Counted from the first letter of the stretch, positions 8,437 to 21,944 are shown. The stretch: DNA of 64,000 nt from Micromonospora halotolerans (GCF_032108445.1 NZ_CP134876.1:2418001-2482000), one strand, 5' to 3'. Numbers and translations: made by a program. The notes: generated by a model not told the origin, from the letters alone.

Positions 8437-9216
8437 TCATCTCCGGCCGGTTCCCCCGTACGTGTCGGCGAGGTGGTCGGCCCATGTGCGGGTGCCGGTC
8501 GGGGTGGCGGTGGTGGTGAGCCCGCCGACGCGCAACTCCCGGCCGAGCCGACCCGGGATCCGCACCGGCAGCAGCGGACGGCGCGACCGCCGCGCCTCCC
8601 GCCAGGCGCGGACCGCCTCGTCGTAGCGGAGCACCTCCGGGCCGCCGAACTCCTCGATCCGCCCCGACGGGCCGGCGGCCAGCATCCCGGCGAGCCGGCC
8701 CGCCACCTCGCCGGGGTCCACCGGCTGGGCGAGCACCTTCGGGTCCCCGAACACCGGGCCGAGCCGGCTCGCGGCCCGCAACAGGTCCTCCAGGAACTCC
8801 GGGAACTGGGTCGCCCGCAGCACGCTCCACGGCACCGGCCCGGCCGCCACCACCTGCTCGGCCGCGAGCTTGTGCCGGTAGTAGCCGAGCGGCACCCGGT
8901 CGACGCCGACGATCGAGATGTAGACCAGGTGGCCCACCGCCGCGTGCCCGGCGGCCAGCGCCAGCCGGCGGGTGCCCAGCACGTCGATCTCGTGGGTGCG
9001 CCGGTTCGGCGAGGAGGCCAGGTGCAGAACGCCCTCCATCCCGTCGACCGCCGCGGCCAGCCCCTCACCGGTGGCCAGGTCGGCCGTCACCCACTCGACT
9101 CCGGCGTCGGTCCGGCGCCGCCGGCTCACGGCGCGGACCGTGTGGCCCTCGTCGCGCAGCCGGGGCAGCGTCACCCGCCCGAGCCGTCCACTCGCCCCGG
9201 TCACCAGCACCCGCAT
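8437..9216 (-). CDS. NmrA/SDR-type NAD(P)-binding protein
   Basis: 259 residues of the atypical extended SDR (NmrA-like) group. The Rossmann start MRVLVTGASGRLGRVTLPRL contains the GxxGxxG nucleotide motif (residues 7-12); further strands lead to a short C-terminal substrate region. The classic YxxxK is not obvious; a YYRHKLAAEQ segment occupies that place. The family includes quinone reductases and redox-sensing regulators, and the substrate here is unknown. It precedes the small membrane gene on the same strand. Confidence 0.8.
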   Translation of the reverse strand: MRVLVTGASGRLGRVTLPRLRDEGHTVRAVSRRRRTDAGVEWVTADLATGEGLAAAVDGMEGVLHLASSPNRRTHEIDVLGTRRLALAAGHAAVGHLVYISIVGVDRVPLGYYRHKLAAEQVVAAGPVPWSVLRATQFPEFLEDLLRAASRLGPVFGDPKVLAQPVDPGEVAGRLAGMLAAGPSGRIEEFGGPEVLRYDEAVRAWREARRSRRPLLPVRIPGRLGRELRVGGLTTTATPTGTRTWADHLADTYGGTGRR

Positions 9217-9291
9217 CTCGTACTCCCCTCCACGCGCTCGCTCCCTCCTGGACGGCGGCGGCCGGCCGAAGGTGACCGGCTCCGCGGCGGC

Positions 9292-9800
9292 TCACCCCCG
9301 GCGGCTCGACTCCAGCGGGTCGAGCACGGTCACCAGCGCGAAGAACGCGATCACCACCTCGCTGACCACCCAGCCGTGCCGGTCGGCCCAGGTCCGGAGC
9401 CGGGGCAGCCGTCGCGGCCCGCCCGCGGGCCAGCAGCAGGATGAGCAGCGGCACGGCGAGCAGCCCGAGAGTCAGCAGGACGAACGGCAGCAGGTGCCAC
9501 CACGCCAGGTCGTGCCGGGCGACGCTGGCGCCGACGGCCGCCATGGTGAGGTCGTCGCTCGGGGCGGTGGCGAAGAGCGAACCGGGCGACGTCGGTTGCC
9601 GCTCGCGCCTCCGTACCGCGGAGCACCCTGGTGAGCAGCCAGCTCAGCGTCACCCCGGCGACGACCACCGCGCCCGCACCGGCGAGGTACCCGAACGAGG
9701 CGGCTCGGGGCCGCTCGGCCGAGGCGAGGAGGACCGCCGCGACCACCTGGGTCCCGGCCACCATCACCACGGCCAGCGGCAGGATGGTCAGGAAGTTCAC
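9292..9800 (-). pseudogene. broken GAP-family (SAP-like) membrane protein gene
   Basis: Three in-order segments of one protein family appear in three different frames. Frame 1, from ATG 9800: MNFLTILPLAVVMVAGTQVV, two membrane helices. Frame 2, about 9588-9420: ATAPSDDLTMAAVG then LAWWHLLPFVLLTLGLLAVPLL. Frame 3, about 9425-9292: LPRLRTWADRHGWVVSEVVI then FFALVTVLDPL and a stop. The total of about 169 codons is shorter than the usual 210-230, and the expected middle helices are missing. So at least one internal deletion and two frameshifts separate it from a working GAP (exporter-type) protein. Confidence 0.75.
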
Positions 9801-9851
9801 GGCCCGCCCATCCTCCCGGGCGGCCAGCGGGCCCGGGCCGCTTTGCCCGGA

Positions 9852-11222
9852 TCATCGTCGGGCGAGCACCACCCGGCCGGCGAGCAGCACGCCGAGCAGC
9901 CCGCAGCCGGCCGCCACGGCCAGCGTCGTCGCGTAGCTCGCCCGGCCCGGCGCCGAGCCGGCGGCCAGCACGGCACCGGTCAGCGCCAGCACGGTGGCGG
10001 CGGAGAGCGAGTCGCCCAGCTGCAGTGCCGAGCTGTTCCGGCCCTGCTCGGCCGGGGCCGACAGCTCCAGGGTGAGCACCGACAGCGACGGGTAGAGCAG
10101 CCCCATGCCGAGGCCGGCGACGGCCCAGGCGAACACCGCGGGCGCCACCGGCACGGCCGGCAGGAGGGCCAGCGTGACGCCGGCCGTGCCGGCGGCGATG
10201 CAGGCCAGCCCGATCCGGGGCAGGGTGGCGGCGGAGCGTGGCGCGGCGATCCGGCCCTGGATCCACGAGCCCACCGACCAGGAGAGCGCGCCGACGGTCA
10301 GCACCAGCCCGGCCGCGGTCGGCGAGAAGCCCCGCTCCCGGGACAGCATCAGTGGGATCACCACCTCCGCCCCGGCGAACGCCGCCGAGGCCAGGCCGCG
10401 CAGGCCGATCACGGTCGGGAGCCCCCGGGCGGCGCGCAGGAACCCCGCCGGCAGCAGCCGCGGTGCGCAGACGAGCAGCCCGGCCAGCGCCGCGCCGATC
10501 AGCCCGGCGGCGAGCGCGCCGCGCTGCTGCCCCCCGTAGTGCAGCAGTGCGGCGCTCGCCCCCGCCCCGCAGGCCCAGCCGATCCGGGCCAGCGCACCGG
10601 CCGGCGGCCGGGTCGGCACCGCGGCGCCCAGCGCCCGCAGCCCCGGCTGGACCAGCAGCACCGCCGGCACCGCGACCGCCGGCACCGCGAGGAACACCCA
10701 GCGCCAGCCCAGGTGCTCGACGATCAGCCCGGCCACCGCCGGACCGACCAGCGACGGCACCACCCAGGCCGCGGCGAACGCGGCGAACACCCGCCGCCGC
10801 AGCTCCTCCGGGTACGCCTGACCGACGATCACGTAGAGCGCCACGGAGAGCAGGCCGGAGCCGAAGCCCTGCACGACCCGCCCGCCGACGAGTACCTCCA
10901 TGGTGGGCGCGGCGCCCGCCACCACGAGACCCGCCACGAACCAGGCGACCCCGTGCCACATGGCCGGGCGCGGCCCCCGGGCGTCGCACCAGATGCCGGA
11001 GGCGACCATGGCGACCACGCCGGAGGCGAACGGGCCGCCGAAGGCGAGCGCGTAGAGGCCGAGACCGTCCAGGGTGCGCGCGACGGTCGGCATGGCGGTG
11101 CCCACCGCGAGCGCCTCGAAGGCGAGCAGCGACACCAGGGCGACGCTGCCCACGGTCATCGCCCGCAGCCGCGGCGACCAGAGGTGTGCGGGCGGGGCCG
11201 GCGGTGCGGCGGTGACGGTCAT
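9852..11222 (-). CDS. MFS transporter
   Basis: 456 residues with about 12-14 hydrophobic helices. The short cytoplasmic N-terminus precedes the first helix (RAMTVGSVALVSLLAFEALAVGTAMP), and the loop 2-3 motif is seen as GIWCDARGPRPAM. It resembles the drug-exporter branch of the major facilitator superfamily (DHA-type), driven by proton antiport. No regulator is adjacent. The pseudogenised GAP gene follows 51 nt downstream on the same strand. Confidence 0.88.
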   Translation of the reverse strand: MTVTAAPPAPPAHLWSPRLRAMTVGSVALVSLLAFEALAVGTAMPTVARTLDGLGLYALAFGGPFASGVVAMVASGIWCDARGPRPAMWHGVAWFVAGLVVAGAAPTMEVLVGGRVVQGFGSGLLSVALYVIVGQAYPEELRRRVFAAFAAAWVVPSLVGPAVAGLIVEHLGWRWVFLAVPAVAVPAVLLVQPGLRALGAAVPTRPPAGALARIGWACGAGASAALLHYGGQQRGALAAGLIGAALAGLLVCAPRLLPAGFLRAARGLPTVIGLRGLASAAFAGAEVVIPLMLSRERGFSPTAAGLVLTVGALSWSVGSWIQGRIAAPRSAATLPRIGLACIAAGTAGVTLALLPAVPVAPAVFAWAVAGLGMGLLYPSLSVLTLELSAPAEQGRNSSALQLGDSLSAATVLALTGAVLAAGSAPGRASYATTLAVAAGCGLLGVLLAGRVVLARR

Positions 11223-11277
11223 GGGCTCAAGCCTCGGACCTCAACCGGGATTGAGGTCAACGGTGAGCCCCGTCTCG

Positions 11278-11538
11278 TCAGGCCGACTCCAGCGCCTCAC
11301 CCACCCCCTTCACCAGTCCCGAGTAGTGCTGGTCGGCGAGAAGGTGCCCGGCCGTGACGACCAGGGCCAGCGGCCACTCGATGACCTGGAGCGCGGCGAG
11401 CACGCCCAGCCCCGCGTAGTAGGCCAGCTTGTCGGGCGGGGGCACCGCCACCTCGCCCAGGAGCGGAATCTCCACCCGCCGGCAGTACGTCTTGATCATC
11501 TCCCGCGACCCGCTGAGGTTGCGTGTCAGCGTGCTCAT
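11278..11538 (-). CDS. small conserved protein with a hydrophobic segment
   Basis: 86 residues. A charged N-terminus (MSTLTRNLSGSREMIKTYC) is followed by a hydrophobic stretch around residues 38-64 (KLAYYAGLGVLAALQVIEWPLALVVTAGHLLA), probably one membrane helix or an amphipathic hairpin, and a short C-terminal helix. No named family is recognised. The ATG at 11538 is preceded by GGGGAGGCGCGG, a good ribosome-binding site; the frame is open 36 codons further upstream without one. It is divergent from the P-type ATPase locus. Confidence 0.65.
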   Translation of the reverse strand: MSTLTRNLSGSREMIKTYCRRVEIPLLGEVAVPPPDKLAYYAGLGVLAALQVIEWPLALVVTAGHLLADQHYSGLVKGVGEALESA

Positions 11539-11700
11539 CCGCGCCTCCCCGGTTCCGACAACGACAGCGATCTTCCGAGCGGCATTCCACCGGCCTCCCC
11601 GTCCATGCCCCGGGCAGGGCGGAAACTTCCTCCACCGGAGGGGCATAACGGACGCTCCGACGGGAAGTCGGGCTCGCCGGGACGAGGTGCGGGAGGCGAG

Positions 11701-11759
11701 ATGGCGTACGACGACGGGAGCACCGGAAAGTGGGGCCGGGAGCCCGGCCGTACGCCTCG

Positions 11760-11763
<4 letters not shown>
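11701..11763 (+). CDS. candidate 20-residue leader peptide before the P-type ATPase
   Basis: A 21-codon frame (MAYDDGSTGKWGREPGRTPR, stop) begins at an ATG with a GGGAGGCGAG ribosome-binding site. Its TGA overlaps the proposed ATG of the ATPase as ATGA (11760-11763). The ATPase start itself has no clear ribosome-binding site, so translational coupling through this short frame is plausible. Whether the peptide has a function is unknown. Confidence 0.4.
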
Positions 11764-16320
<4,557 letters not shown>

Positions 16321-16331
<11 letters not shown>

Positions 16332-17109
16332 GGTGACCTTCGTCGGTACGGCGACGACGCTGCTGCGGCTCGGCGGGTTCACCCTGCTCACCGACCCGAA
16401 CTTCCTGCACCGGGGCCAGCGGGCCTACCTGGGCAGGGGGCTGTGGTCCAAGCGGAGCACCGACCCGGCGCTGACCATTCCCGAGCTGCCCGCGCTGGAC
16501 GCCGTGGTCCTGTCCCACCTGCACGGCGACCACTTCGACCGGGTGGCCCGGCGCGGGCTGGACCGCTCCCTGCCGATCGTCACCACACACCAGGCGGAAC
16601 GGAAGCTGCGCCGCTGGGGGTTCCAGGCGGCGGAAGGGCTGCCCACCTGGCGGTCGTACGAGCTGCACCGCGGCGACGAGACGGTGCGGCTGACCGCGCT
16701 GCCCGGCCAGCACGGGCCGGGCGCGCTGAACCGGCTGCTGCCCGACGTGATGGGCACCCTGGTCGACCTGGAGCAGGCCGGCCAGCGCCGATTCCGGCTC
16801 TACGTCACCGGCGACACGCTGCGCCGCCCGCAGCTCGCGCAGATCCCCGAACGGTTCCCCGACATCGACGCCATGCTGATCCACCTCGGCGGCACCCGGA
16901 TCGCCGGCATCCTGCTCACCATGGACGCGCGGCAGGGCGCCGACGTGGTGGAGCTGATCCGCCCCCGGCTCACCGTGCCGATCCACTACGACGACTACCC
17001 GGTCTTCCGCTCCCCGCTGCGGCACTTCGTCGAGGAGGCCCGCCGGCGCGGCTTCGTCCGGCAGGTCCGCACCATCCACCGTGGGGAGACCGTGCCGCTG
17101 ACCCCCTGA
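16321..17109 (+). CDS. MBL-fold metal-dependent hydrolase
   Basis: 262 residues of the UlaG/YycJ-like metallo-beta-lactamase fold. It starts with VTFVGTATTLLRLGGFTLLTDPNF and carries the metal motif HLHGDHFD, a second histidine in GQHGPG and Asp in VTGDTL, then HLGG and IPIHYDDYP near the C-terminus. It probably hydrolyses a phosphodiester, lactone or similar bond with one or two Zn ions. ATG 16321 overlaps the end of the ATPase gene by 11 nt, which suggests co-transcription and coupling. The substrate is unknown. Confidence 0.85.
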
Positions 17110-17164
17110 CGTGGTTCGCCGCCCCATCCTGCGAACGGCCGGAGGGGCGGCGGAAGGGACCTGG

Positions 17165-17590
17165 TCAGGCGCGCTCGGAGATCGCCTCGATGAGGTCACC
17201 CACCGGGCGTTCCGGCAGCGAGCGGGCCACGTCGGCGACGGCCACGATCCCGACGAGCTCGTGCCCGTCGATCACCGGCAGCCGGCGTACCTTGTGCTTG
17301 CCCATGGTCCGCAGGATCTCGGCCGCGTCGTCGTCCGCGCCGATGGTCACGGCCTCGCCCTGGGCGAGCTCACCGGCGGTCACGTCGGCCGGATCCTTGC
17401 CCTGGGCCAGCACCTTCACCACGATGTCCCGGTCGGTCACCATGCCCTTGAGGCGGTTGTCGTCGCCGCAGATCGGCAGCGAGCCCACCCCGAGCTCGGC
17501 CATCCGCCGGGCGGCGGTCCGGAGGTCGTCCTGCTCCCGGACACAGCTCACGTCGCTGGTCATGATCTCGCGTGCGGTCGGCATTGGCAT
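17165..17590 (-). CDS. CBS-domain pair protein (second copy)
   Basis: 141 residues, two CBS domains (about 8-62, REIMTSDVSCVREQDDLRTAARRM; about 72-130, EAVTIGADDDAAEILRTMG). GMVTDRDIVVKVL and LVGIVAVADVA are the matching internal repeats. It has the same architecture as the 3119-3538 protein. ATG 17590 is preceded by GTGAGGTGTC; a second in-frame ATG follows two codons later. Adenine-nucleotide sensing is the family role, and the partner protein is unknown. Confidence 0.87.
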   Translation of the reverse strand: MPMPTAREIMTSDVSCVREQDDLRTAARRMAELGVGSLPICGDDNRLKGMVTDRDIVVKVLAQGKDPADVTAGELAQGEAVTIGADDDAAEILRTMGKHKVRRLPVIDGHELVGIVAVADVARSLPERPVGDLIEAISERA

Positions 17591-17701
17591 GACACCTCAC
17601 TTTCGGGGGGTTGTTGCCCGTACTCCTACCCTCAGGGACGGCAGCCATGCGGCGGTGGAAACGGGTTCCCTGGCGGCCTTCGTGGCGGCTAGGGTGCCGG
17701 C

Positions 17702-18163
17702 GTGCCGTCACCCCGCCTGGAGCAGATCACCCCGGACAACGTCCTGGCCGCCTGCGCGATCGCCGTCCGTCCCGACCAGGAGAGCGTGGTCGCCCCCGTG
17801 GCGCGGTCGCTGGCCGAGGCGTACGCCCAGCCGGCGGTCGCCTGGCCACGGCTGATCGTGGACGACGACCGGCCGGTGGGCTTCCTGATGGCCTTCCTCG
17901 ACATCCCATGGCGTGCCGACGACCCGATCGACGTCCGCTCCGGCCTGTGGCGGCTGAACATCGCCGCGGACGAGCAGGGCCGGGGCTACGGGCGGTTCGC
18001 CGTGGCGGCGGTCGCCGACGAGTTGCGCCGCCGGGGCACGGACCGGATGTTCGTCACCTGGGCGCCGGGTCCGCACGGCCCGGAACGCTTCTACCACCGC
18101 CTCGGCTTCTCACTGACCGGGGAGACGAGCGGCGACCAGGTCGTCGGCGTGCTGGCCGTCTGA
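17702..18163 (+). CDS. GNAT-family N-acetyltransferase
   Basis: 153 residues with the GNAT core: WRLNIAADEQGRGYGRFAVAAVADE contains the acetyl-CoA pyrophosphate loop (Q/R-x-x-G-x-G/A as EQGRGYG), and PERFYHRLGFSLTGE is the C-terminal motif B region. It transfers an acetyl group from acetyl-CoA to an unknown amine. The GTG start is preceded by TAGGGT (17690-17695), 12 nt away, the leaderless pattern seen in neighbours. It ends 4 nt before the convergent Sua5-type gene. Confidence 0.87.
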   Translation: MPSPRLEQITPDNVLAACAIAVRPDQESVVAPVARSLAEAYAQPAVAWPRLIVDDDRPVGFLMAFLDIPWRADDPIDVRSGLWRLNIAADEQGRGYGRFAVAAVADELRRRGTDRMFVTWAPGPHGPERFYHRLGFSLTGETSGDQVVGVLAV

Positions 18164-18167
18164 CGGG

Positions 18168-19139
18168 TCAGTGCCAGGTCGCGGCGGCCCGCCGCAACCG
18201 GTCGTTGATCGCCCGGCCCACCCCGACCTCGGGGACCGGCTCGGCGACGATCTCGGTGACGCCGGTGGCGTCGAGCCGGTGCAGGGCGTCGAAGAGCCGC
18301 GCGGCCGCCACGGTCAGGTCACCCTCGGGCGACAGCACCTCCACCGCCGCCCAGTCACCCCGCGCCGGTGGCTCCCGGAAGGCCAGGAACCCGCGCCGGC
18401 CGCCGTCCCCCTCGGCCGCCGCGCCCAACCGCAACGGGGTACGCGGAGCGTAGTGCGCGGCCAGCGTCCCGGGCGCCACCGGCTGGCCCGAGCTGCCCGC
18501 CCGCACCTCGACCGGCCCGGCCGCCTCGACCAGCGCCTCCACCGGCAGCGCGCCCAACCGGAGCACCACCGGCCGCCCGCCCCGGGCGTCCACGATGGTC
18601 GACTCGATCCCGCACCGGGTCGGCCCGCCGTCGAGCACCACGTCCACGGCGGCGCCCAGCCCGGCCACCACGTGCTCGGCGCGGGTGGGGCTGAGCTGGC
18701 CGAACCGGTTGGCGCTGGGCGCGGCCACCGGCACCCCGGCGGCGGCGATCAGCGCCCGCGCGGAGGGCTCGTCGGGCACCCGCACGGCCATGGTGTCCAG
18801 GCCGGACGTGACGATCGGCGGGATCGCCGCCGGGCGGTCCACGATCAGGGTGAGCGGGCCGGGCCAGAAGCGCTCCGCCAGCGCGGCCACCGCCGGTGGC
18901 ACCGCGCCGACCAGACCGGGCAGGTCGGCGGCGTCGGCCAGGTGGCTGATCAGCGGGTCGAAGCTGGGCCGGGCCTTCGCCTCGAAGATGCGGGCCGCCG
19001 CCCGGGCGTCCAGCGCGTTCGCGCCCAGCCCGTAGACGGTCTCGGTGGGGAAGGCGACCAGGCCGCCGGAGCGCAGGACGGCGGCGGCCTCGGCGATGCC
19101 GCTCTCGGCCGGCAGGACGCGCGGGGATCCGGTGCTCAC
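18168..19139 (-). CDS. tsaC: L-threonylcarbamoyladenylate synthase (Sua5/YwlC type)
   Basis: 323 residues: an N-terminal YrdC catalytic domain (about 10-195, GGLVAFPTETVYGLGANALD, then SFDPLISHLADAADL and FWPGPLTLI) and a C-terminal Sua5 domain (about 215-315). The long two-domain form is Sua5/YwlC-like. It makes threonylcarbamoyl-AMP from threonine, bicarbonate and ATP for the t6A modification of ANN-decoding tRNAs, with TsaB/D/E encoded elsewhere. The GTG start (19139) is inferred from the conserved N-terminus; the open frame extends much further upstream on the opposite strand of other genes. Confidence 0.92.
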   Translation of the reverse strand: MSTGSPRVLPAESGIAEAAAVLRSGGLVAFPTETVYGLGANALDARAAARIFEAKARPSFDPLISHLADAADLPGLVGAVPPAVAALAERFWPGPLTLIVDRPAAIPPIVTSGLDTMAVRVPDEPSARALIAAAGVPVAAPSANRFGQLSPTRAEHVVAGLGAAVDVVLDGGPTRCGIESTIVDARGGRPVVLRLGALPVEALVEAAGPVEVRAGSSGQPVAPGTLAAHYAPRTPLRLGAAAEGDGGRRGFLAFREPPARGDWAAVEVLSPEGDLTVAAARLFDALHRLDATGVTEIVAEPVPEVGVGRAINDRLRRAAATWH

Positions 19140-19190
19140 GCACCCGACGCTAGCCTGCCGGAGCGGCCGGCCCGGCACTACCCTGCCCCC

Positions 19191-19742
19191 ATGGGCAGGC
19201 GAGTGGCGCTGGCGGTGGCCGCCGTCCTCGTGCTGGTCGGCGGTCTCGGCGTGCTGACCGCGCTGCCGGCCGTCCAGCGGGCCATCTCGCCGGACACCGA
19301 GCCCACGCCCCTCCCGCTCCGCCTCGCCGGCCCCCGCTACGACGACCTGACCGTCGACCTCGACCCCGGCCGGTACGCCGTCTGGGCCACCCGGCCGACC
19401 AGCGCCCCGGACCGCGACCGCTGCCGGGTGACCGGCCCCGACGGGCGGCCGGTGCCGGCGACCGATCCCGGGCACGTGGTCGAGTGGACCGAGGTGGCCA
19501 CCGACGACACGGTCTGGACCTGGACGTCGACCTTCGCCGCCCCGGTGGCCGGCGGCTACCGCCTCACCTGCCGGCTCGACCCCGGCGCCCCCGGCCAGCA
19601 GTACGCGGTCACCCGGGAACCGGACCGCCGGCTCGCCCTGCGCCTGCGGCTGGCGCTCTGGCGGGGTCTGCTGGTGGCGGCCCTGCCGGCCGGCCTCGTG
19701 GTCCTCGCCATGACCCTGACCTGGCGCCGCCGGGCCGAGTAA
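19191..19742 (+). CDS. membrane protein with N- and C-terminal helices
   Basis: 183 residues. The N-terminal hydrophobic segment (RVALAVAAVLVLVGGLGVLTALPA, about 4-27) and C-terminal segment ([19 protein letters not shown], about 158-176) flank a soluble extracytoplasmic domain of beta-strand character that contains two cysteines (DRCRVTG and LTCRLD), which may form a disulfide. No family is recognised. TACCCT (19179-19184) stands 12 nt before ATG 19191, consistent with a leaderless mRNA. It is divergent from tsaC. Confidence 0.7.
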   Translation: MGRRVALAVAAVLVLVGGLGVLTALPAVQRAISPDTEPTPLPLRLAGPRYDDLTVDLDPGRYAVWATRPTSAPDRDRCRVTGPDGRPVPATDPGHVVEWTEVATDDTVWTWTSTFAAPVAGGYRLTCRLDPGAPGQQYAVTREPDRRLALRLRLALWRGLLVAALPAGLVVLAMTLTWRRRAE

Positions 19743-19784
19743 CTCATTTGCGGCCTGCGCCGGGGCCGACCCAGGATGATCGCC

Positions 19785-20690
19785 GTGACCCGGATGAAAA
19801 TGCACGCCGACGAGGTGCACACCGACGTCGACCTGGTCCGCCGGCTGCTCGCCGGTCAGTTCCCGCAGTGGGCCGACCGGCCGCTGCGCCTCGTCCCCTC
19901 GCACGGGACGGACCACGACGTCTACCGGCTCGGCGACGACCTGGCGGTGCGGCTGCCCCGGATCGGCTGGGCCACGCAGCAGGCGGCCCGGGAGGCCGAG
20001 TGGCTGCCCCGGCTCGCCCCGCTCCTGCCGCTGGCCCTGCCCGTGCCGGTGGCCATGGGCGCTCCCGCCGAGGGCTATCCCTTCGACTGGTCGGTCTACG
20101 AGTGGCTGCCGGGTGAGAGCGCCAGCACCGGCCGGTACGACCGGGACGCGGCGGCCGTCGACCTGGCCGCCTTCATCGCCGCGATGCGACGGATCGACAC
20201 CGCCGGGGCGTACCCCCGGCCACCTCGCGCCCGGGGTGCGGACCTCGCGGAACTGGACGAGGCGGTGCGCGACGCGGTGCGCCGGCTCGGCGGCCGGGTC
20301 GACGGCGCCGCGGTGCTGCGCGCCTGGCAGGAGTCGCTGGACGCGCCGGCCTGGCGCGGACCGGGGCTCTGGCTGCACGGCGACCTGCTGCCGGGCAACC
20401 TGCTGGTGGTCGACGGCCGGCTCTCCGCGGTCATCGACTTCGGCGGGCTCAACGTCGGCGACCCGGCCTGCGACCTGCAACCGGCGTGGAACCTGTTCAC
20501 CGGCGGTAGCCGCGCCCGGTTCCGCGCCGAGCTGGCGGTGGACGACTCCTCCTGGCTGCGCGGCCGGGGCTGGGCGCTGCTCCAGGCGGTGATCGCCCTG
20601 CCCTACTACTGGGACACCAACCCGGGGATCGTCCGACAGACCTCCCACGCCCTGCGCGAGGTGCTGGCCGACGCGGCCGCCCGCTACTGA
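19785..20690 (+). CDS. aminoglycoside-phosphotransferase-family kinase
   Basis: 301 residues of the APH/choline-kinase fold. The N-lobe includes DVYRLGDDLAVRLPR; the catalytic loop is LHGDLLPGNLLV (Asp and Asn as in HxDxxxxN) and VIDFGGLNVGDPACDL carries the metal-binding Asp (DFG-like). The family includes antibiotic kinases and many kinases of unknown small molecules, so resistance should not be assumed. GTG 19785 is chosen because CAGGAT lies 13 nt before it; alternatives are ATG 19776 and ATG 19794. The 3' end overlaps the convergent ArsR-type gene by 7 nt. Confidence 0.85.
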   Translation: MTRMKMHADEVHTDVDLVRRLLAGQFPQWADRPLRLVPSHGTDHDVYRLGDDLAVRLPRIGWATQQAAREAEWLPRLAPLLPLALPVPVAMGAPAEGYPFDWSVYEWLPGESASTGRYDRDAAAVDLAAFIAAMRRIDTAGAYPRPPRARGADLAELDEAVRDAVRRLGGRVDGAAVLRAWQESLDAPAWRGPGLWLHGDLLPGNLLVVDGRLSAVIDFGGLNVGDPACDLQPAWNLFTGGSRARFRAELAVDDSSWLRGRGWALLQAVIALPYYWDTNPGIVRQTSHALREVLADAAARY

Positions 20691-21286
20691 GCGGTGTCGG
20701 GCCGCTCGGCCGCGTCCCGGTCGGTGTCCGGGAGGGTGGGCACGTCGGTCGGGTAGAGGCCGGCGACGAACCCGTACACCTGGTCGCCGGCACGGGGGAT
20801 CTGGGCGAAGCGGCGGGTGAGCGCCTGGACCTCCGCCCAGAACGTCCGCACCTCCTCGATCGGGATGCGCGCGTGGACGAGCGTGCACCGCAGGTCGTCG
20901 GTGGCGTGGGCCGCGGCCGCCTCGGCGGCGGCCTCGGCCAGGCCGTTGATACGGGCGACGACCTGCTTGTCCTCGGGCCGGTTGAGCACGCCGACGTAGA
21001 ACGTGCGGGCGACCCGGCCGTAGAACCGCTCCTCGATGGCCCGGACCCGTCGCGTCCGCACCACCCGGAGCAGGCCGGCGTCCACCAGCAGGTTCACGTG
21101 GTAGGCCACGCTGCTCTTCGGACGGTCGACCGCGCGGGCCATCTCATTGACCGTCGCGGCCCGCTCCAGGAGCAGCTCCAGCAGGGTGGAGCGCAGCGGG
21201 TCGGCCAGCGCGCGTAACTGCTCGGGCGCGCTGACCACGAGCATCTCGTCGAGGTCGTAATCCGGGATCTGCTGATTGACCGACAT
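20684..21286 (-). CDS. ArsR-like winged-helix transcriptional regulator
   Basis: 200 residues. The N-terminal winged helix (about 18-95, APEQLRALADPLRSTLLELLLERAATVNEMA, then KSSVAYHVNLLVDAGLL) is followed by an extended C-terminal helical domain. There is no metal-binding Cys motif, so it is a non-metal member. It is divergent from a dienelactone-hydrolase-like gene and probably controls it through the shared 63-bp gap. Confidence 0.85.
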   Translation of the reverse strand: MSVNQQIPDYDLDEMLVVSAPEQLRALADPLRSTLLELLLERAATVNEMARAVDRPKSSVAYHVNLLVDAGLLRVVRTRRVRAIEERFYGRVARTFYVGVLNRPEDKQVVARINGLAEAAAEAAAAHATDDLRCTLVHARIPIEEVRTFWAEVQALTRRFAQIPRAGDQVYGFVAGLYPTDVPTLPDTDRDAAERPDTAQ

Positions 21287-21305
21287 TTCTCGACCGTTCT
21301 AGAAT
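21276..21305 (+). promoter_or_regulatory. divergent-gap promoter of the hydrolase gene
   Basis: TTGACC (21276-21281), an 18-bp spacer and TAGAAT (21300-21305) form a good housekeeping promoter for the gene at 21350. The palindromes TTCTAGAA (21297-21304) and AGAATTCT (21301-21308) overlap the -10 box and are a plausible binding site for the divergent ArsR-like regulator, whose start codon lies inside the -35 to -10 spacer. The hydrolase gene has an AGGAG site before ATG 21350. Confidence 0.55.
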
Positions 21306-21349
21306 TCTGGATCATTCGATCGCTCTGGTTCGTTGACAGGAGTCTAGAG

Positions 21350-21940
21350 ATGGCCGACATCGTCCTCTTCCATCACCTGCAGGGGCTCACCGACGGCGTC
21401 CACGCCTTCGCCGACCAGCTGCGCGCCGGCGGGCACACCGTGCACACACCCGACCTGTTCGACGGCGAGCGCCCGGCGACCATCGAGGACGGCGCCGCGC
21501 TGACCAAGCGCATCGGCGGCGCGGTGCTCGACGAGCGCGCCGACCGGATCGTGGCCGACCTGCCGAAGGAGCTCGTCTACGCCGGTTTCTCCTGGGGCGC
21601 CGCCACGGCGCAACGGCTCGCCCAGACTCAGCCCGGCGCCCGCGGCGCCCTGCTCTACGAGTCCTGCCTGCCGGTCACCGGCGAATGGGCCGTCGGGCCG
21701 TGGCCCGACGGTGTCCCGGTGCAGATCCACGGCATGGACAAGGACCCGTTCTTCGCGCTGGAGGGCGACATCGACTCCGCCCGCGAGCTGGTCGGGATCG
21801 TCGGGCCCGAGCGGGGGGAGCTGTTCGTCTACCCGGGCGACGCGCACCTGTTCACCGACAGCTCGCTGCCCTCCTACGACGCCGACGCGACGGCGCTCGC
21901 GGTGCGGCGCTCGCGGGAGTTCCTCGACCGGGTCGGCTGA
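21350..21940 (+). CDS. dienelactone-hydrolase-family protein
   Basis: 196 residues of the alpha/beta-hydrolase fold. FHHLQGLTDGVHAFADQLRAGGHTVHTPDLFDG opens the domain. The nucleophile elbow reads YAGFSWGAA, where Ser replaces the usual Cys of dienelactone hydrolases; Asp and His follow in the VPVQIHGMDKDP and GDAHLF segments. It probably hydrolyses an ester or lactone. It is divergent from, and likely controlled by, the ArsR-like regulator. Confidence 0.85.
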   Translation: MADIVLFHHLQGLTDGVHAFADQLRAGGHTVHTPDLFDGERPATIEDGAALTKRIGGAVLDERADRIVADLPKELVYAGFSWGAATAQRLAQTQPGARGALLYESCLPVTGEWAVGPWPDGVPVQIHGMDKDPFFALEGDIDSARELVGIVGPERGELFVYPGDAHLFTDSSLPSYDADATALAVRRSREFLDRVG

Positions 21941-21944
21941 CCTG

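Noticed and set aside
9420..9800. Two separate small genes at the GAP-family locus
   Set aside because: Each piece matches a different part of one protein family in order, so a single broken gene explains them better.
19785..20690. Naming the APH-family gene as an antibiotic resistance gene
   Set aside because: The fold is shared by many kinases of unrelated small molecules and no subclass-specific motif was seen.
18168..20888. A 906-codon minus-strand frame running past tsaC
   Set aside because: Only its last 323 codons match a protein family; the rest lies antisense to the membrane protein and APH genes.
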